Shown here: positions 18,418-27,973 of the stretch, one piece after another
Layout of the letters: every line of letters starts with the position of its first letter
Numbering within the stretch: the stretch's first letter is position 1
From: Phycisphaerales bacterium
GTDB lineage: Bacteria; Planctomycetota; Phycisphaerae; Phycisphaerales; SM1A02
Reading direction: 5' to 3'
Assembly: GCA_014238965.1 (NCBI GenBank)
Contig: JABAAC010000091.1
Span: 1-64,000 of the forward strand
DNA: 64,000 bases
Program-made: the position numbers and the translations under genes
Notes under the pieces: model-generated
Told to the model about the DNA's origin: nothing
Seen by the model: the letters and a program-made list of their open reading frames with translations, nothing else
Database searches by the model: none

Positions 18418-19965
18418 TCATCCGCTCCTGCGCTCGCTGCTTGCCATTGGATTCGCCCCAAGTTTTGCCGTCTTGGTCGTCTCCTCCTGCACCTGTATCG
18501 GCATGATGAGGCTAACGAGGATATTCACGATGCCAGCGGAAATGAAGGCCATTGGCAAGTTGTACACCTCAATGGGGCCGTCCCAGACCTGTTTCCACAC
18601 AATTGCCACGAGGAAACCCGTTGCAAGGCCCGCCACGCAGCCCCAGGGCGTGGCCCGTTTCCAGAACAGCGCGAGCAAGACCTGTGGGCCAAAGCCCGCT
18701 CCCAAAATGGCCCAGCCATAGGTCAGCACGTAGGTGTAGATTTGAATGTGCTCGTCCATGACGAGCGCCACGGCAACGAGGCCTACCCCCAGCACGCACA
18801 CTCGGTGGACCCACGGAGATCGGCCCACAGTGGTCCATCCCAATACGCGAGCGAGCAGGTCTGCCGCAACGGCCGATGCCCCCACGACCAATTGACTGTC
18901 CGCCGTGGATGCAATTGCCGCGAGAATCGCTGCCAAGGCGAGCCCACCAAAGACCGGCGGCAGCAGCGCCCCAGCCGCGGCAATCAAGGCATACTCGCCA
19001 TCGGGCGCTCCTTCTGCCCCAGCGGTCAGCATGGGCACGGCCCAGTCGGCGCCCGTTTCAGCGAACGCCCGTGCGATCAAGCCAACGGTAATGGCACCTG
19101 TGATGACAAAGAGCGCCCACACGATCGAAATGACCCCACCGACCACTGCGTCGCGGCGATCGCGCATGGCCATGAATCGCACCAGTATGTGCGGCTGACC
19201 GCTGTACCCAAAGCCCACGCCCAGTGCGCCGGATCCAAGCACAAAGCCAATCAACGCAGCGCCGGTGAGTGATGGCCAGAACTGCAGCAAGGCTCCGCCA
19301 TCATCGGCCGCAGCGAGTCCTGTTCGAACGAAATCCAACCCGTCGCCGGACAACAGCAACCACGCAGGCAAACACACCAGCACTGCAACCATGAGTAGCC
19401 CTTGGAGAAGATCCGTCCAGCACGCCGCGCGGAAGCCCCCGAGCACGACGTAGAACAGCACCATGCCCGCACCGATCAGGACTCCCCAGAAGTACTCCAT
19501 CCCATCGAATGCGGCGTGAAACGCTTTGCCCGCCGCAGCAAATTGGGCCGCCACGTACAGCGTCATTGCTGACAGAATGATGATGACGCCGAGCACGCGG
19601 ATGGTGGATGCCGAGGCTGGAAATCGCTTCGCCAAATAGTCCGGCACGGTGACTGCGCCCAGTTCACCCGATTGTTGCCGAAGCGGTCCAGCGAGTATGA
19701 ACCAGTTGAATGCGAACCCCAGCAGCACCGCTGGCAGAATCCAAAACGCCGACACACCCGAGGCAAAGGCCCAACCAACCAGCCCCAGCGTCACCCACCC
19801 GCTCTCTGACGATGCCGAGGCCGACAATGCCGTGACCCATGGCCCGAGTTTGCGGCCGGCGAGGAAGTACTCAGCTTCGCTATCAGCGGCCCGCCGACTT
19901 GTCCACAGGCCCACACCGATCACCAGCAGGGTATAGGTGGCAAATGCGAGGATGAATATGGTCAT
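18418..19965 (-). CDS. Sodium/solute symporter, PutP-like
   Basis: A 515-residue SSS-family protein with about 13 hydrophobic helices. The family signature is seen in YFLAGRKLGPWVTALSASAS and GFGYSGQPHILVRFMAMRD, and these strongly resemble sodium/proline symporters. It would import a small solute, most probably proline, with Na+ across the inner membrane, which fits a marine or saline habitat. It is directly upstream of the FHA-sigma gene with a four-base gap, so the two are almost certainly one transcript. Confidence 0.88.
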   Translation of the reverse strand: MTIFILAFATYTLLVIGVGLWTSRRAADSEAEYFLAGRKLGPWVTALSASASSESGWVTLGLVGWAFASGVSAFWILPAVLLGFAFNWFILAGPLRQQSGELGAVTVPDYLAKRFPASASTIRVLGVIIILSAMTLYVAAQFAAAGKAFHAAFDGMEYFWGVLIGAGMVLFYVVLGGFRAACWTDLLQGLLMVAVLVCLPAWLLLSGDGLDFVRTGLAAADDGGALLQFWPSLTGAALIGFVLGSGALGVGFGYSGQPHILVRFMAMRDRRDAVVGGVISIVWALFVITGAITVGLIARAFAETGADWAVPMLTAGAEGAPDGEYALIAAAGALLPPVFGGLALAAILAAIASTADSQLVVGASAVAADLLARVLGWTTVGRSPWVHRVCVLGVGLVAVALVMDEHIQIYTYVLTYGWAILGAGFGPQVLLALFWKRATPWGCVAGLATGFLVAIVWKQVWDGPIEVYNLPMAFISAGIVNILVSLIMPIQVQEETTKTAKLGANPMASSERRSG

Positions 19966-20078
19966 GGGCGATCCGGGTGGTCATGACCTTACCATTGCTG
20001 CGACCCGCAGCGTGAGGGCGACGTGCCCCTGCCACCTGCCGACCATAGTCCTCCTTCATATGGAAGTGGTACGAACGC

Positions 20079-20525
20079 ATGAACAACGAACGCTGGGACC
20101 TGCGATTCCTTGAATTGGCCGATCACATTGGCACTTGGTCGAAAGATCCATCTCGCGGCGTGGGCGCCATCATCGTTGCGTCGGATCGACGTGTCTGCGC
20201 GACGGGCTACAACGGATTGCCTGAGGGGATCGAAGACCGACCCGAGCGATTGGAACGTCCTGCCAAATACGACTTGATATGTCATGCCGAGGTCAATGCC
20301 ATCGTGCAATGTGCACGCCACGGCGCATCCACCGTGGGCACCACCATCTACACGACATTCTTTCCGTGTAACACCTGCACGCTGGCCATCATTCAGGCTG
20401 GTGTAAAACGGGTCGTGTCTTGGGCGCCGGGCAAAGGTGATGAGCATTGGGCAGAGAAGATTGCAACCAGCATCAACTTGCTCGATGAGGCCGGCGTTGA
20501 GTGGACGCAGGTTGCCCGCGCCTGA
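20079..20525 (+). CDS. dCMP deaminase family protein
   Basis: A 148-residue cytidine/deoxycytidylate deaminase-fold enzyme. The zinc-binding and catalytic motifs are complete: CHAEVNAIVQ supplies His and the catalytic Glu, and FPCNTCTLAII supplies the two Cys ligands. The N-terminal GAIIVASDRRVCATGYNGLP is typical of dCMP deaminase (ComEB-like), which makes dUMP for thymidylate synthesis. The gene is followed 70 bp later by astB on the same strand. No thymidylate synthase gene is in view. Confidence 0.9.
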   Translation: MNNERWDLRFLELADHIGTWSKDPSRGVGAIIVASDRRVCATGYNGLPEGIEDRPERLERPAKYDLICHAEVNAIVQCARHGASTVGTTIYTTFFPCNTCTLAIIQAGVKRVVSWAPGKGDEHWAEKIATSINLLDEAGVEWTQVARA

Positions 20526-20595
20526 GCAGCGACCCCTCGTGCGGTCACCTGCAACTGCACCGCCTTCCCGCTGACACCCGCTAGGCTCTTTCCCC

Positions 20596-21909
20596 ATGCT
20601 CACTGAAGTCCAATTTGACGGCCTCGTCGGGCCCACCCATAACTACGCTGGGCTCTCTAGTGGCAATGTGGCCTCCACCAGCCATGCCGGAGAACCCAGC
20701 CACCCCAAGACAGCCGCCCTTCAAGGCCTCGCCAAGATGCGGCTCGTCCACGGTCTTGGCATTGAGCAAGCCTTTTTGCCACCGCTGGTACGTCCCGACA
20801 TGCCAACGCTGCGAGCGGCTGGCTTTGACGGCGACGACGCTGCGGTGCTCGCAGCGGCTGCCGCGGACAACCCCCTGCTCCTTGCCCAAGCGAGCAGCGC
20901 CTCGAGCATGTGGACCGCCAACGCCGCGACCATCACCCCATCGTGTGACACCCTTGATGGCGCAATGCACGTCACACCGGCAAACTTGATCAGCAAGCCC
21001 CACCGTGCTATCGAGCCTCCCCAGACAGCGAGGTTACTCAAGCACGCGCTGCCCTTTGCAGTGCATCACGACCCGCTTGAGGCCAACACCCTGATGGGCG
21101 ATGAAGGCGCGGCCAACCACACACGACTACACAGCGACACGGGGACCGTTCACCTGTTCGTCTACGGCATCGATCACGACAACCCCAACGCCCTGGCGCC
21201 ACGCACCTTTCCCGCCCGCCAAACCCGACTGGCCTGGGCCACCATCGCCAAGCAGCACCAACTGCCAGATGACATGGTTGTGCTTGCACAACAGAGCCCT
21301 GCCGTCATCGACGCAGGGGTCTTTCACAACGACGTTATCTGCGTGGGCAACGGCGGCCTGCTGCTCCTGCATGAGGCTGCATTCGCCGATACCGACCAAG
21401 TGCTACAGGCACTTCGCGATCGCCTCGGCAACGCGTTTACGCCGCTCATCGTTCGCAGCGACGACCTCACTGTCGATGAAGCCGTCTCGACCTACTTATT
21501 CAACAGCCAACTTCTCAATACACCCGTAAGCGGCGTGACCCTGGTCTGCCCCGCCAAAGTTGAGGATCATGCACGCGCTCGAGCTGTTGTCGATGGCTGG
21601 CTTGATGCTGGTCATATTGACACTGCGCACTACTTGGACCTGCACGAGTCCATGCACAACGGTGGTGGTCCAGCATGCCTTCGCCTGCGGGTCCCGATGA
21701 CCGAATCGCAAGTCAGCGAGATCCCCCCGGGGCTCCGCATCGACAACGCCCGGCTCGACCAACTCACTAGCTGGGTGGAGCAGTGGTATCCAGACACACT
21801 GACTCCGCTGGATCTAGGCAAAAGCGACCTGCTCCACATGAGCAATGCCGCCCTTTGGGCCCTAGGCAGGTGTATCGGCCTGCCAGATCTGTACGCATTG
21901 CCACGATAA
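20596..21909 (+). CDS. astB: N-succinylarginine dihydrolase
   Basis: A 437-residue protein of normal AstB length. The start EVQFDGLVGPTHNYAGLS and the following GNVAST are hallmark sequences. The guanidino-modifying superfamily catalytic His (DAGVFHNDVICVGNG) and Cys (HNGGGPACLRLRVP) regions are intact. It hydrolyses N2-succinylarginine to N2-succinylornithine, ammonia and CO2, the second step of the arginine succinyltransferase pathway. None of the other ast genes is beside it, so the pathway is either dispersed or incomplete. Confidence 0.93.
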   Translation: MLTEVQFDGLVGPTHNYAGLSSGNVASTSHAGEPSHPKTAALQGLAKMRLVHGLGIEQAFLPPLVRPDMPTLRAAGFDGDDAAVLAAAAADNPLLLAQASSASSMWTANAATITPSCDTLDGAMHVTPANLISKPHRAIEPPQTARLLKHALPFAVHHDPLEANTLMGDEGAANHTRLHSDTGTVHLFVYGIDHDNPNALAPRTFPARQTRLAWATIAKQHQLPDDMVVLAQQSPAVIDAGVFHNDVICVGNGGLLLLHEAAFADTDQVLQALRDRLGNAFTPLIVRSDDLTVDEAVSTYLFNSQLLNTPVSGVTLVCPAKVEDHARARAVVDGWLDAGHIDTAHYLDLHESMHNGGGPACLRLRVPMTESQVSEIPPGLRIDNARLDQLTSWVEQWYPDTLTPLDLGKSDLLHMSNAALWALGRCIGLPDLYALPR

Positions 21910-22010
21910 GTCTGCATTTGGGCGAATGATCGACCGATGCTGAGGCATAGTCTCTCCTGACAACTCCTTGTCTGCGTTGGGGGGAAAAACCCATTGTTGA
22001 AGGCAACCAC

Positions 22011-22181
22011 ATGACACAAGACACCCTCATTGTTGAACTCTGGGATGGCCGCCTAGCGACATGGGCCGGCCGACACACGGGCGGCTGTCTGTACATCAAA
22101 GTGCTCGGCGATCGCTACCGAATCTGGATGCCCCGCAGCATGGTGGTCCGTGCTGGACGCATGCATGCGAAAGCCGCGTAG
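22011..22181 (+). CDS. Small hypothetical protein, 56 residues
   Basis: This ORF is too short for the supplied track. It begins ATGACACAAGAC with GAAGG about eight bases ahead and ends TAG at 22181, giving MTQDTLIVELWDGRLATWAG at the start and a basic C-terminus (VVRAGRMHAKAA). The residue use looks protein-like, with a likely small beta-rich body. It lies between astB and a methyltransferase gene and ends 65 bp before the latter. I do not recognise a family. It could also be a leader or a chance ORF. Confidence 0.45.
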   Translation: MTQDTLIVELWDGRLATWAGRHTGGCLYIKVLGDRYRIWMPRSMVVRAGRMHAKAA

Positions 22182-22246
22182 AAGGCAACGAGTACGTACC
22201 ATGCCGCCCTGCACGTGCCATTGGGACTCCCCGTGCACCGCAAGCC

Positions 22247-23002
22247 ATGACAAACACCCCCGCATCCAATCTCAAAACTCGCGTCTATCCCGAAAATGCA
22301 TTCGGTGGATTTACGCGTTGCGATACGACTATTGCATTTTACGGACGACTCAATGCCATCGTCCAAGACGATCATCGGGTGCTCGATGTAGGCTGCGGCC
22401 GCGGTGCCTACTTTGAAGTCAACGCTGATTCGCCATGGCGCATTGGCCTACGCAATTTCAAGGGCAAGGCTCGTGAAGTGGTTGGCATCGATGTAGATAG
22501 CGCCGGCGAACGCAACACATCCCTCGATGAATTCCGACAAATTAAAGACGTAGATCATTGGCCCGTTGAAGACGCGAGCTTCGACGTCGTGTTCAGCGAC
22601 TTCGTCTTGGAACATGTCGATAATCCTGCTGCGTTCTTAGCTGAGGCAAATCGCGTGCTTAGGCCCGGCGGCCTTCTTGCGCTACGAACGCCCAACCGTT
22701 GGTCATACGTCAGCCTCGCAGCGACGGTGATTCCAAATCGCATGCATGGCAAAGTTACCGGCGCTGTGCAAGATGGTCGCGAGGACGAAGACGTCTTCCC
22801 CGTTCGCTACCGCTGCAACAGCCGTGGAGCCATGCGACGAGCCCTGCATCGAGCGGGATTCGATGCCGCAGTCTGGGCCATTGAGGGCGAGCCAGCCTAC
22901 ATGGCGTTCTCGGCGATTGTGTATCGACTGGGCGCCTTCGTACACCGGCTACTGCCCGGGCCCTTCAAGACCACGCTGCTGGCCTTCGCTCGCAAGCGAT
23001 AG
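22247..23002 (+). CDS. SAM-dependent class I methyltransferase
   Basis: About 251 residues from the ATG at 22247. The track frame extends 62 codons further up through the small ORF and is unlikely to be translated that far. SAM-binding motif I is RVLDVGCGRGAYFEV, motif II is seen around VVGIDVD, and the post-I acidic region DASFDVVFSDFVLEHVDNP is followed by EANRVLRPGGLLALRTPN. This is the Methyltransf_11-type arrangement. The acceptor is unknown, and neighbours give no clear clue. Confidence 0.85.
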   Translation: MTNTPASNLKTRVYPENAFGGFTRCDTTIAFYGRLNAIVQDDHRVLDVGCGRGAYFEVNADSPWRIGLRNFKGKAREVVGIDVDSAGERNTSLDEFRQIKDVDHWPVEDASFDVVFSDFVLEHVDNPAAFLAEANRVLRPGGLLALRTPNRWSYVSLAATVIPNRMHGKVTGAVQDGREDEDVFPVRYRCNSRGAMRRALHRAGFDAAVWAIEGEPAYMAFSAIVYRLGAFVHRLLPGPFKTTLLAFARKR

Positions 23003-23086
23003 CCGGTGATGCGCTCTTGAAAGTTGGGCAGGGATGGCCTTGGCGTTGGCCGTACACTGGGCAACCCTACATCGAGGAATTACCCC

Positions 23087-26000
23087 ATGCCCCGTCGCTT
23101 CATTTGGATCGCCGCCCTAGCGGCGCTCATGACCAACCCCATAAGTCTTGCCGGCGTAGATGAACCTGCCCCACGGCCAAATGGGCCCTTTCAGCGTGCT
23201 CATCGCTGCCATGCTCTCACTGGCGCTGATGTGCTCATTCGACCTGGCGAACGAGTTAACAATGCAACGATCATCATCCGCGATGGCATCATCGAAGCCA
23301 TTGGCCCTGATGTGATCATTCCCCCAGACGCGCGCTTGTGGCCCTGTGACGACCTCGTCATCCACGCTGGGTTCATTGAGCCGGCAAAGATGGTCGACGT
23401 CGAGCATGACGCAGCCGCTGGCACGCATTGGAATGCGACGATCCACCCCGAACTCAATCTTGCCCAATCGCTCGACACGCAGCTTTCAAATGCTGATGCC
23501 AAAGCACTTCGGGAATCGGGCTACTGCGTTGTCGCCATGCACCCAGGCACCGGCATTCTCCGTGGCACAGGCACCGTCACCACAACTGATGAAACTGCGC
23601 GTGATCGCCGACAGTACGACGCCGTGCTTCCTCACAGTGCTGGCTTTGACCGTGGCGGCTGGGGCGGCGAGGGCCCGGGTTCACTGATGGGTGCCATCGC
23701 ACTTGCAAGGCAAGTCTTGATGGATGCGCGCTGGCATGCTGCCGCGACTGCTGCTGCAAAACGAAATGCTCTTGAGGCGCCGGCTCGTCGAAATGATCTC
23801 GTCTCGCTGCTGAATGCCTCACTGGGCGAACATCCGATGCTGTTTGAAATCGACGATGTCAAAGACGCGATGCGTGTTGGTGCATTGGCCGATGAACTCG
23901 GTCTCGATGTGTGGATCCTTGGATCAGGCACGGAATATCGCGACATTGAGGGCATTCGCTCACTGAACGCGCCGGTTATTACACCATTGAACTTCCCCGA
24001 TCGACCAAAGCTCGACACGATCGACGCAGCCCAGCGCACGGGGCTGCGCACCATGCAAGCGTGGGAACAAGCGCCGACCAACCTGCGACGATTACGAGAC
24101 GCTGGGATCGCACCCCTTGTCACCACCCGCGGCTTGAGCAAGCCCGACAAAGTGCACGCGGCGATGCGACAGGCTGTACAAGCGGGGTTAACCAACGATG
24201 AGGCCCTCGCTGCAGTAACCACAGAACCTGCGGCACTGCTGGGTATCGGCGATCGTTGCGGCACGATTGAACCGGGCCGTGGAGCTCACCTCGTTGTTCG
24301 TACCGGCGAACCGTTTGCCAAGAACTCGACCATCCAAAGCGTTTGGGTCTCGGGCCGACGCACATCGCTCAAAGAAGATCCCCTAGCGACGATGCAAGGT
24401 AGTGGCATTCTGCTCATCGGCGGGCACCCAGTTGATGCCACTGTAGACACGACGAAAAAGTCCCTCTCACTCACACTCGCCGACGATACGAAAGTCAAAG
24501 CCAAGGCATTTGAAATGACCGGCCACCGCGTAAGCGCCGCCATCGACGGTCGCGTGCTCGGACAGGAACAATGGATTCGCCTTGCTGGCGTCATTCGCGA
24601 TAACACCTTGATCGGCCGTGCAGTATTGCCCGACGGAACGACTCTGCCATTGCACCTGTCATTGCTCGAGGATGTTGAGACGCCAGATGAACTAGACGCT
24701 CCAACTGTTGCAGAGGTAAGTGCCGCAGACGTTGATCCGGTTGCTGGTGTGTGGGAGGGTTCATTAGAGATCCCCAGCGCCGAATTCTCGCCACCATTCA
24801 TGCTCACCCTTGAACGTGACGGAACCATGGTTTCGGGCTCGCTCGAGGTCATGAACTCGGTCATGCCAATCGAGCCCACCCCCTGGAATGCAGATGACAA
24901 CACACTGCACTTCGTCCAGACGATGGGCCGTGGCGGGGAGATGACCTTTGACGCCGTGATCGATGGCAACTCGATGACCGGTAGCGCACAAGGACCAATG
25001 GGCGAAGTGCAACTCTCGGCATCTCGCGCTGGCGATGAGCGAGCAGCTGCCGCGACACAAGAAGAAGGCGATACAAAGGACGATGTCCGATTCACTGAAA
25101 TTCCCCAAGAGGTTCCATTTCCACTTGGCGCACGTGGCCGCATCGCACCCATTGAAGCGCAAAACGTTCGCATTGAACATGCAACGCTTTGGACATGTGC
25201 CGCCCATGGCTTGATTGAAGATGGCTGCCTCATCGTTCGTGATGGAAAATTGTCCTACGTTGGACCAACCAACGCTGCTCCTAGGCGAGACGATGAACAC
25301 GTGATCGATGCCACTGGCATGCATATTTCGCCGGGATTGATCGACTGTCACAGCCACACAGGCATCAGTGGTGGAGTGAACGAATTCAGCACGGCCTGCA
25401 CAGCACAGGTCGGCATCGGCGACGTCATCGCTGGCGATGACATGAATTGGTACCGCCAACTTGCAGGCGGTCTCACCGCAGCAAACCAACTGCACGGATC
25501 GGCGAACCCAATCGGTGGACGCAACTCAGTAGTCAAGCTTCGCTGGGGCCAACCGGCTCGAGCGTTCCCAGTACACAACGCACCGCCTGGCATCAAATTT
25601 GCACTCGGCGAGAACGTCAAACGATCTAGTGGCCGATACCCCGACACCCGGATGGGTGTTGAGTCATTCATTCGCGATCGTTTCGCTGCGGCGAATCACT
25701 ATACAGAATCATGGAATCGGTGGAACGCCTTGAGCGACGAACAGCAACTCGCCGAGATTCCGCCGCGGTGGGACGCGCGACTTGAGACACTTGCTGAAAT
25801 CATTGCCGGCGATCGGCTGATTCACTGCCACTCGTATCGTCAAGATGAAATTCTTGCGCTGCTGCGGACCTGTGAGGACTATGGCATTCGCATCGGTACG
25901 CTGCAGCACATCCTTGAGGGCTACAAAGTCGCCGACGCAATTGCAGACCATGGTGCAGGCGCGAGTTCATTCAGCGACTGGTGGGCGTACAAGGTCGAGG

Positions 26001-26548
26001 TCATGGATGCCATCCCATGGAACGGGTCAATTATGCATGATGTTGGCGTGGTGGTCTCGTTCAACTCGGACGACAGCGAACTCGCAACGCGGATGAATGA
26101 CGAAGCAGCCAAGGCCGTGCGATACGGTGGCGTTGCGCCCATGGAAGCCCTGAAGTTCGTCTGCTTGAACCCTGCCAAGCAACTTGGCATCGATCACCAA
26201 ACCGGCTCTCTGGAAGCGGGCAAAGATGCCGACTTTGCAATGTGGAGCCATGCCCCTCTCAATACGTATGCAAGATGCGAGCAAACTTGGATTGACGGCA
26301 TGCCGTACTTCACTCGCTCTGATGATGCTGCCATGGCACAACGCGACAGTGATGACCGCAGACGGCTGGTTGAGTTGATTTTGTCGCAGAGCCTCGGAGA
26401 ACCACCAGACCTTCCCGAAGCGAAACCAGACGAGACGGTTCCAGCATCGACGTACGCAGCCAATCCGTATGCCCAACTGGACGATCACCGCGGATGCTGC
26501 GGCATACCTGCTGACGACCATGACCACGAACACGGGGAGACACATTGA
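23087..26548 (+). CDS. Exported tandem amidohydrolase-family protein (degenerate N-half, intact C-half)
   Basis: About 1153 residues with a signal peptide (MPRRFIWIAALAALM). Residues about 45-460 are a first amidohydrolase-like domain that lacks the metal-binding HxH (the matching place reads VIHAGFIEPAKMVDVEHD). A lipocalin-like middle section (about 550-670) follows, then a second amidohydrolase domain with apparently complete ligands: DCHSHTG, HCHSYR, LQHILEG and SFNSDDSE. The C-terminus is Cys/His-rich (CCGIPADDHDHEHGETH). The intact domain should hydrolyse an amide or related bond, for example in a dipeptide or imide, outside the cytoplasm. Its stop overlaps the next ATG by one base (TGATG). 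Start chosen at 23087, where the signal peptide begins. Confidence 0.85.
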   Translation: MPRRFIWIAALAALMTNPISLAGVDEPAPRPNGPFQRAHRCHALTGADVLIRPGERVNNATIIIRDGIIEAIGPDVIIPPDARLWPCDDLVIHAGFIEPAKMVDVEHDAAAGTHWNATIHPELNLAQSLDTQLSNADAKALRESGYCVVAMHPGTGILRGTGTVTTTDETARDRRQYDAVLPHSAGFDRGGWGGEGPGSLMGAIALARQVLMDARWHAAATAAAKRNALEAPARRNDLVSLLNASLGEHPMLFEIDDVKDAMRVGALADELGLDVWILGSGTEYRDIEGIRSLNAPVITPLNFPDRPKLDTIDAAQRTGLRTMQAWEQAPTNLRRLRDAGIAPLVTTRGLSKPDKVHAAMRQAVQAGLTNDEALAAVTTEPAALLGIGDRCGTIEPGRGAHLVVRTGEPFAKNSTIQSVWVSGRRTSLKEDPLATMQGSGILLIGGHPVDATVDTTKKSLSLTLADDTKVKAKAFEMTGHRVSAAIDGRVLGQEQWIRLAGVIRDNTLIGRAVLPDGTTLPLHLSLLEDVETPDELDAPTVAEVSAADVDPVAGVWEGSLEIPSAEFSPPFMLTLERDGTMVSGSLEVMNSVMPIEPTPWNADDNTLHFVQTMGRGGEMTFDAVIDGNSMTGSAQGPMGEVQLSASRAGDERAAAATQEEGDTKDDVRFTEIPQEVPFPLGARGRIAPIEAQNVRIEHATLWTCAAHGLIEDGCLIVRDGKLSYVGPTNAAPRRDDEHVIDATGMHISPGLIDCHSHTGISGGVNEFSTACTAQVGIGDVIAGDDMNWYRQLAGGLTAANQLHGSANPIGGRNSVVKLRWGQPARAFPVHNAPPGIKFALGENVKRSSGRYPDTRMGVESFIRDRFAAANHYTESWNRWNALSDEQQLAEIPPRWDARLETLAEIIAGDRLIHCHSYRQDEILALLRTCEDYGIRIGTLQHILEGYKVADAIADHGAGASSFSDWWAYKVEVMDAIPWNGSIMHDVGVVVSFNSDDSELATRMNDEAAKAVRYGGVAPMEALKFVCLNPAKQLGIDHQTGSLEAGKDADFAMWSHAPLNTYARCEQTWIDGMPYFTRSDDAAMAQRDSDDRRRLVELILSQSLGEPPDLPEAKPDETVPASTYAANPYAQLDDHRGCCGIPADDHDHEHGETH

Positions 26549-27879
26549 TGCAATACATCACTCACCACACCATGCTTGGCGTTCTCCTTGCAGCCACATG
26601 CACAGCAACTGCCACGGCCCAGTCGCGGCAAATACCTGGCGCGGAACAATCTCGCCCCATCTTGTTTACTGGCGGCGTGATTCATCCTGTCACCGGACCA
26701 GTACTAGAGCAAGGCTGGATGCTGGTTGAAGATGGCCAAATTACTTCACTGGGCAATGGTGCGACGCCTCGTGCCGTACGGACCGCCATCATCGACCTCA
26801 AGGGCCAACATGTGTACCCGGGACTGATCGCTGCAGACTCACTGCTTGGACTCACGGAAACCGGCGACATTGATGTAACACATGACTACAACGAACAGGG
26901 CTCTTACACCCCTGAGGCGCGAGCCGTAGTTGCCATCAATCCTGACAGCGACATCATTCCCGTTACTCGCGCCTCGGGCATTCTCACCGCGATGGTCGTG
27001 CCAAGCGGCGGACGATTGCCGGGCAAAGCAGCACTGATTCGCCTCGATGGCTGGACGTGGGAAGACCTTGCCATCAAACCCGATGCAGGACTCGTCATTG
27101 AGTGGCCCGGCACAGATCGAAGTGGATGGGGCAGACGTGGCGGCGGTGGTAGCGGCGGCAGCGATAGCGGCGCCAATAAGAACATCCGTGAAATTGACAC
27201 CTTCCTCAACGAAGCCAACGCTTGGCTCACTGCTCGCCAAGCCGACCCATCTTTGCCCATCGACAGCCGGTACGCCGCCATGGCCCCGGCATTACGCGGC
27301 GAACAACCCGTCTTCCTGAAAGCGTCAACGGCGGGACAGATTTCAACCGCTGTGGCCTGGGCGAAAGCACGTGGCCTCAAGCCCGTCATCATTGGCGGGG
27401 AAGAGGCCGATCGTGTTGCGAATATTCTGGTTGAAGCGGATGTGCCAGTGATCGTTCGCGGAACGCATCGGTATCCGGTCGCGCGGCACGAAGCAGTCGA
27501 TGAACCTCATGCACTGCCCGCGCGGCTGCGAGACCTTGGCGTGCAATTCTGCATTGCCCCACGTGATCGACCAGCGCACATGCGAAATCTTGCGCACCAT
27601 GCTGCAACAGCCGTCGCCAATGGACTTACGCCTGATGAGGGCTTACGCAGTGTCACCATCGACGCCGCAAACATCATTGGCGTGGGTGATCGCCTCGGTT
27701 CACTTGAACCGGGCAAGGCTGCCACCTTCATCGTGACCACCGGAGACCCGCTTCAAATCACGACGCACATTGAGCGAGCGTGGATCGATGGCCGCGAAGT
27801 CGAACTGGACAGCCGCCAAAGCGAACTTCGCGACAAGTACCGCGAAAAATACCGCCGACAAGGGCGCATTGCTTCGTAA
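26548..27879 (+). CDS. Exported amidohydrolase-like protein lacking the usual metal ligands
   Basis: A 443-residue protein with a signal peptide ending near TATATAQS. The composite-domain beginning (ILFTGGVIHPVTGPVLEQGW) and the closing GVGDRLGSLEPGKAATFIV are typical of amidohydrolases. Where the HxH metal motif should stand, the sequence reads YPGLIAADSLLGL. A Gly/Ser-rich insert (RGGGGSGGSDSG) lies near 190-205. It is therefore probably a non-catalytic partner or scaffold of the preceding protein, to which it is translationally coupled. This is inference from missing ligands. Confidence 0.82.
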   Translation: MQYITHHTMLGVLLAATCTATATAQSRQIPGAEQSRPILFTGGVIHPVTGPVLEQGWMLVEDGQITSLGNGATPRAVRTAIIDLKGQHVYPGLIAADSLLGLTETGDIDVTHDYNEQGSYTPEARAVVAINPDSDIIPVTRASGILTAMVVPSGGRLPGKAALIRLDGWTWEDLAIKPDAGLVIEWPGTDRSGWGRRGGGGSGGSDSGANKNIREIDTFLNEANAWLTARQADPSLPIDSRYAAMAPALRGEQPVFLKASTAGQISTAVAWAKARGLKPVIIGGEEADRVANILVEADVPVIVRGTHRYPVARHEAVDEPHALPARLRDLGVQFCIAPRDRPAHMRNLAHHAATAVANGLTPDEGLRSVTIDAANIIGVGDRLGSLEPGKAATFIVTTGDPLQITTHIERAWIDGREVELDSRQSELRDKYREKYRRQGRIAS

Positions 27880-27973
27880 CTAATCCGTGGCAGACATTCG
27901 TCTCCCAAGACTCGCCAGATTGGGAGGGGCGATTGTCTCTGAAACCACTCCCTTACCTGCTACCCTACTTGCA

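Noticed and set aside
18037-19272. 411-codon plus-strand ORF
   Set aside because: It is wholly antisense to the FHA-sigma and symporter genes, and its low-complexity His/Arg/Gln translation is typical of a shadow frame in GC-rich DNA.
27902-27926. Hairpin CTCCCAA/TTGGGAG after the second amidohydrolase gene
   Set aside because: Only seven base pairs with an 11-base loop and no T tail, so not convincing as a terminator.
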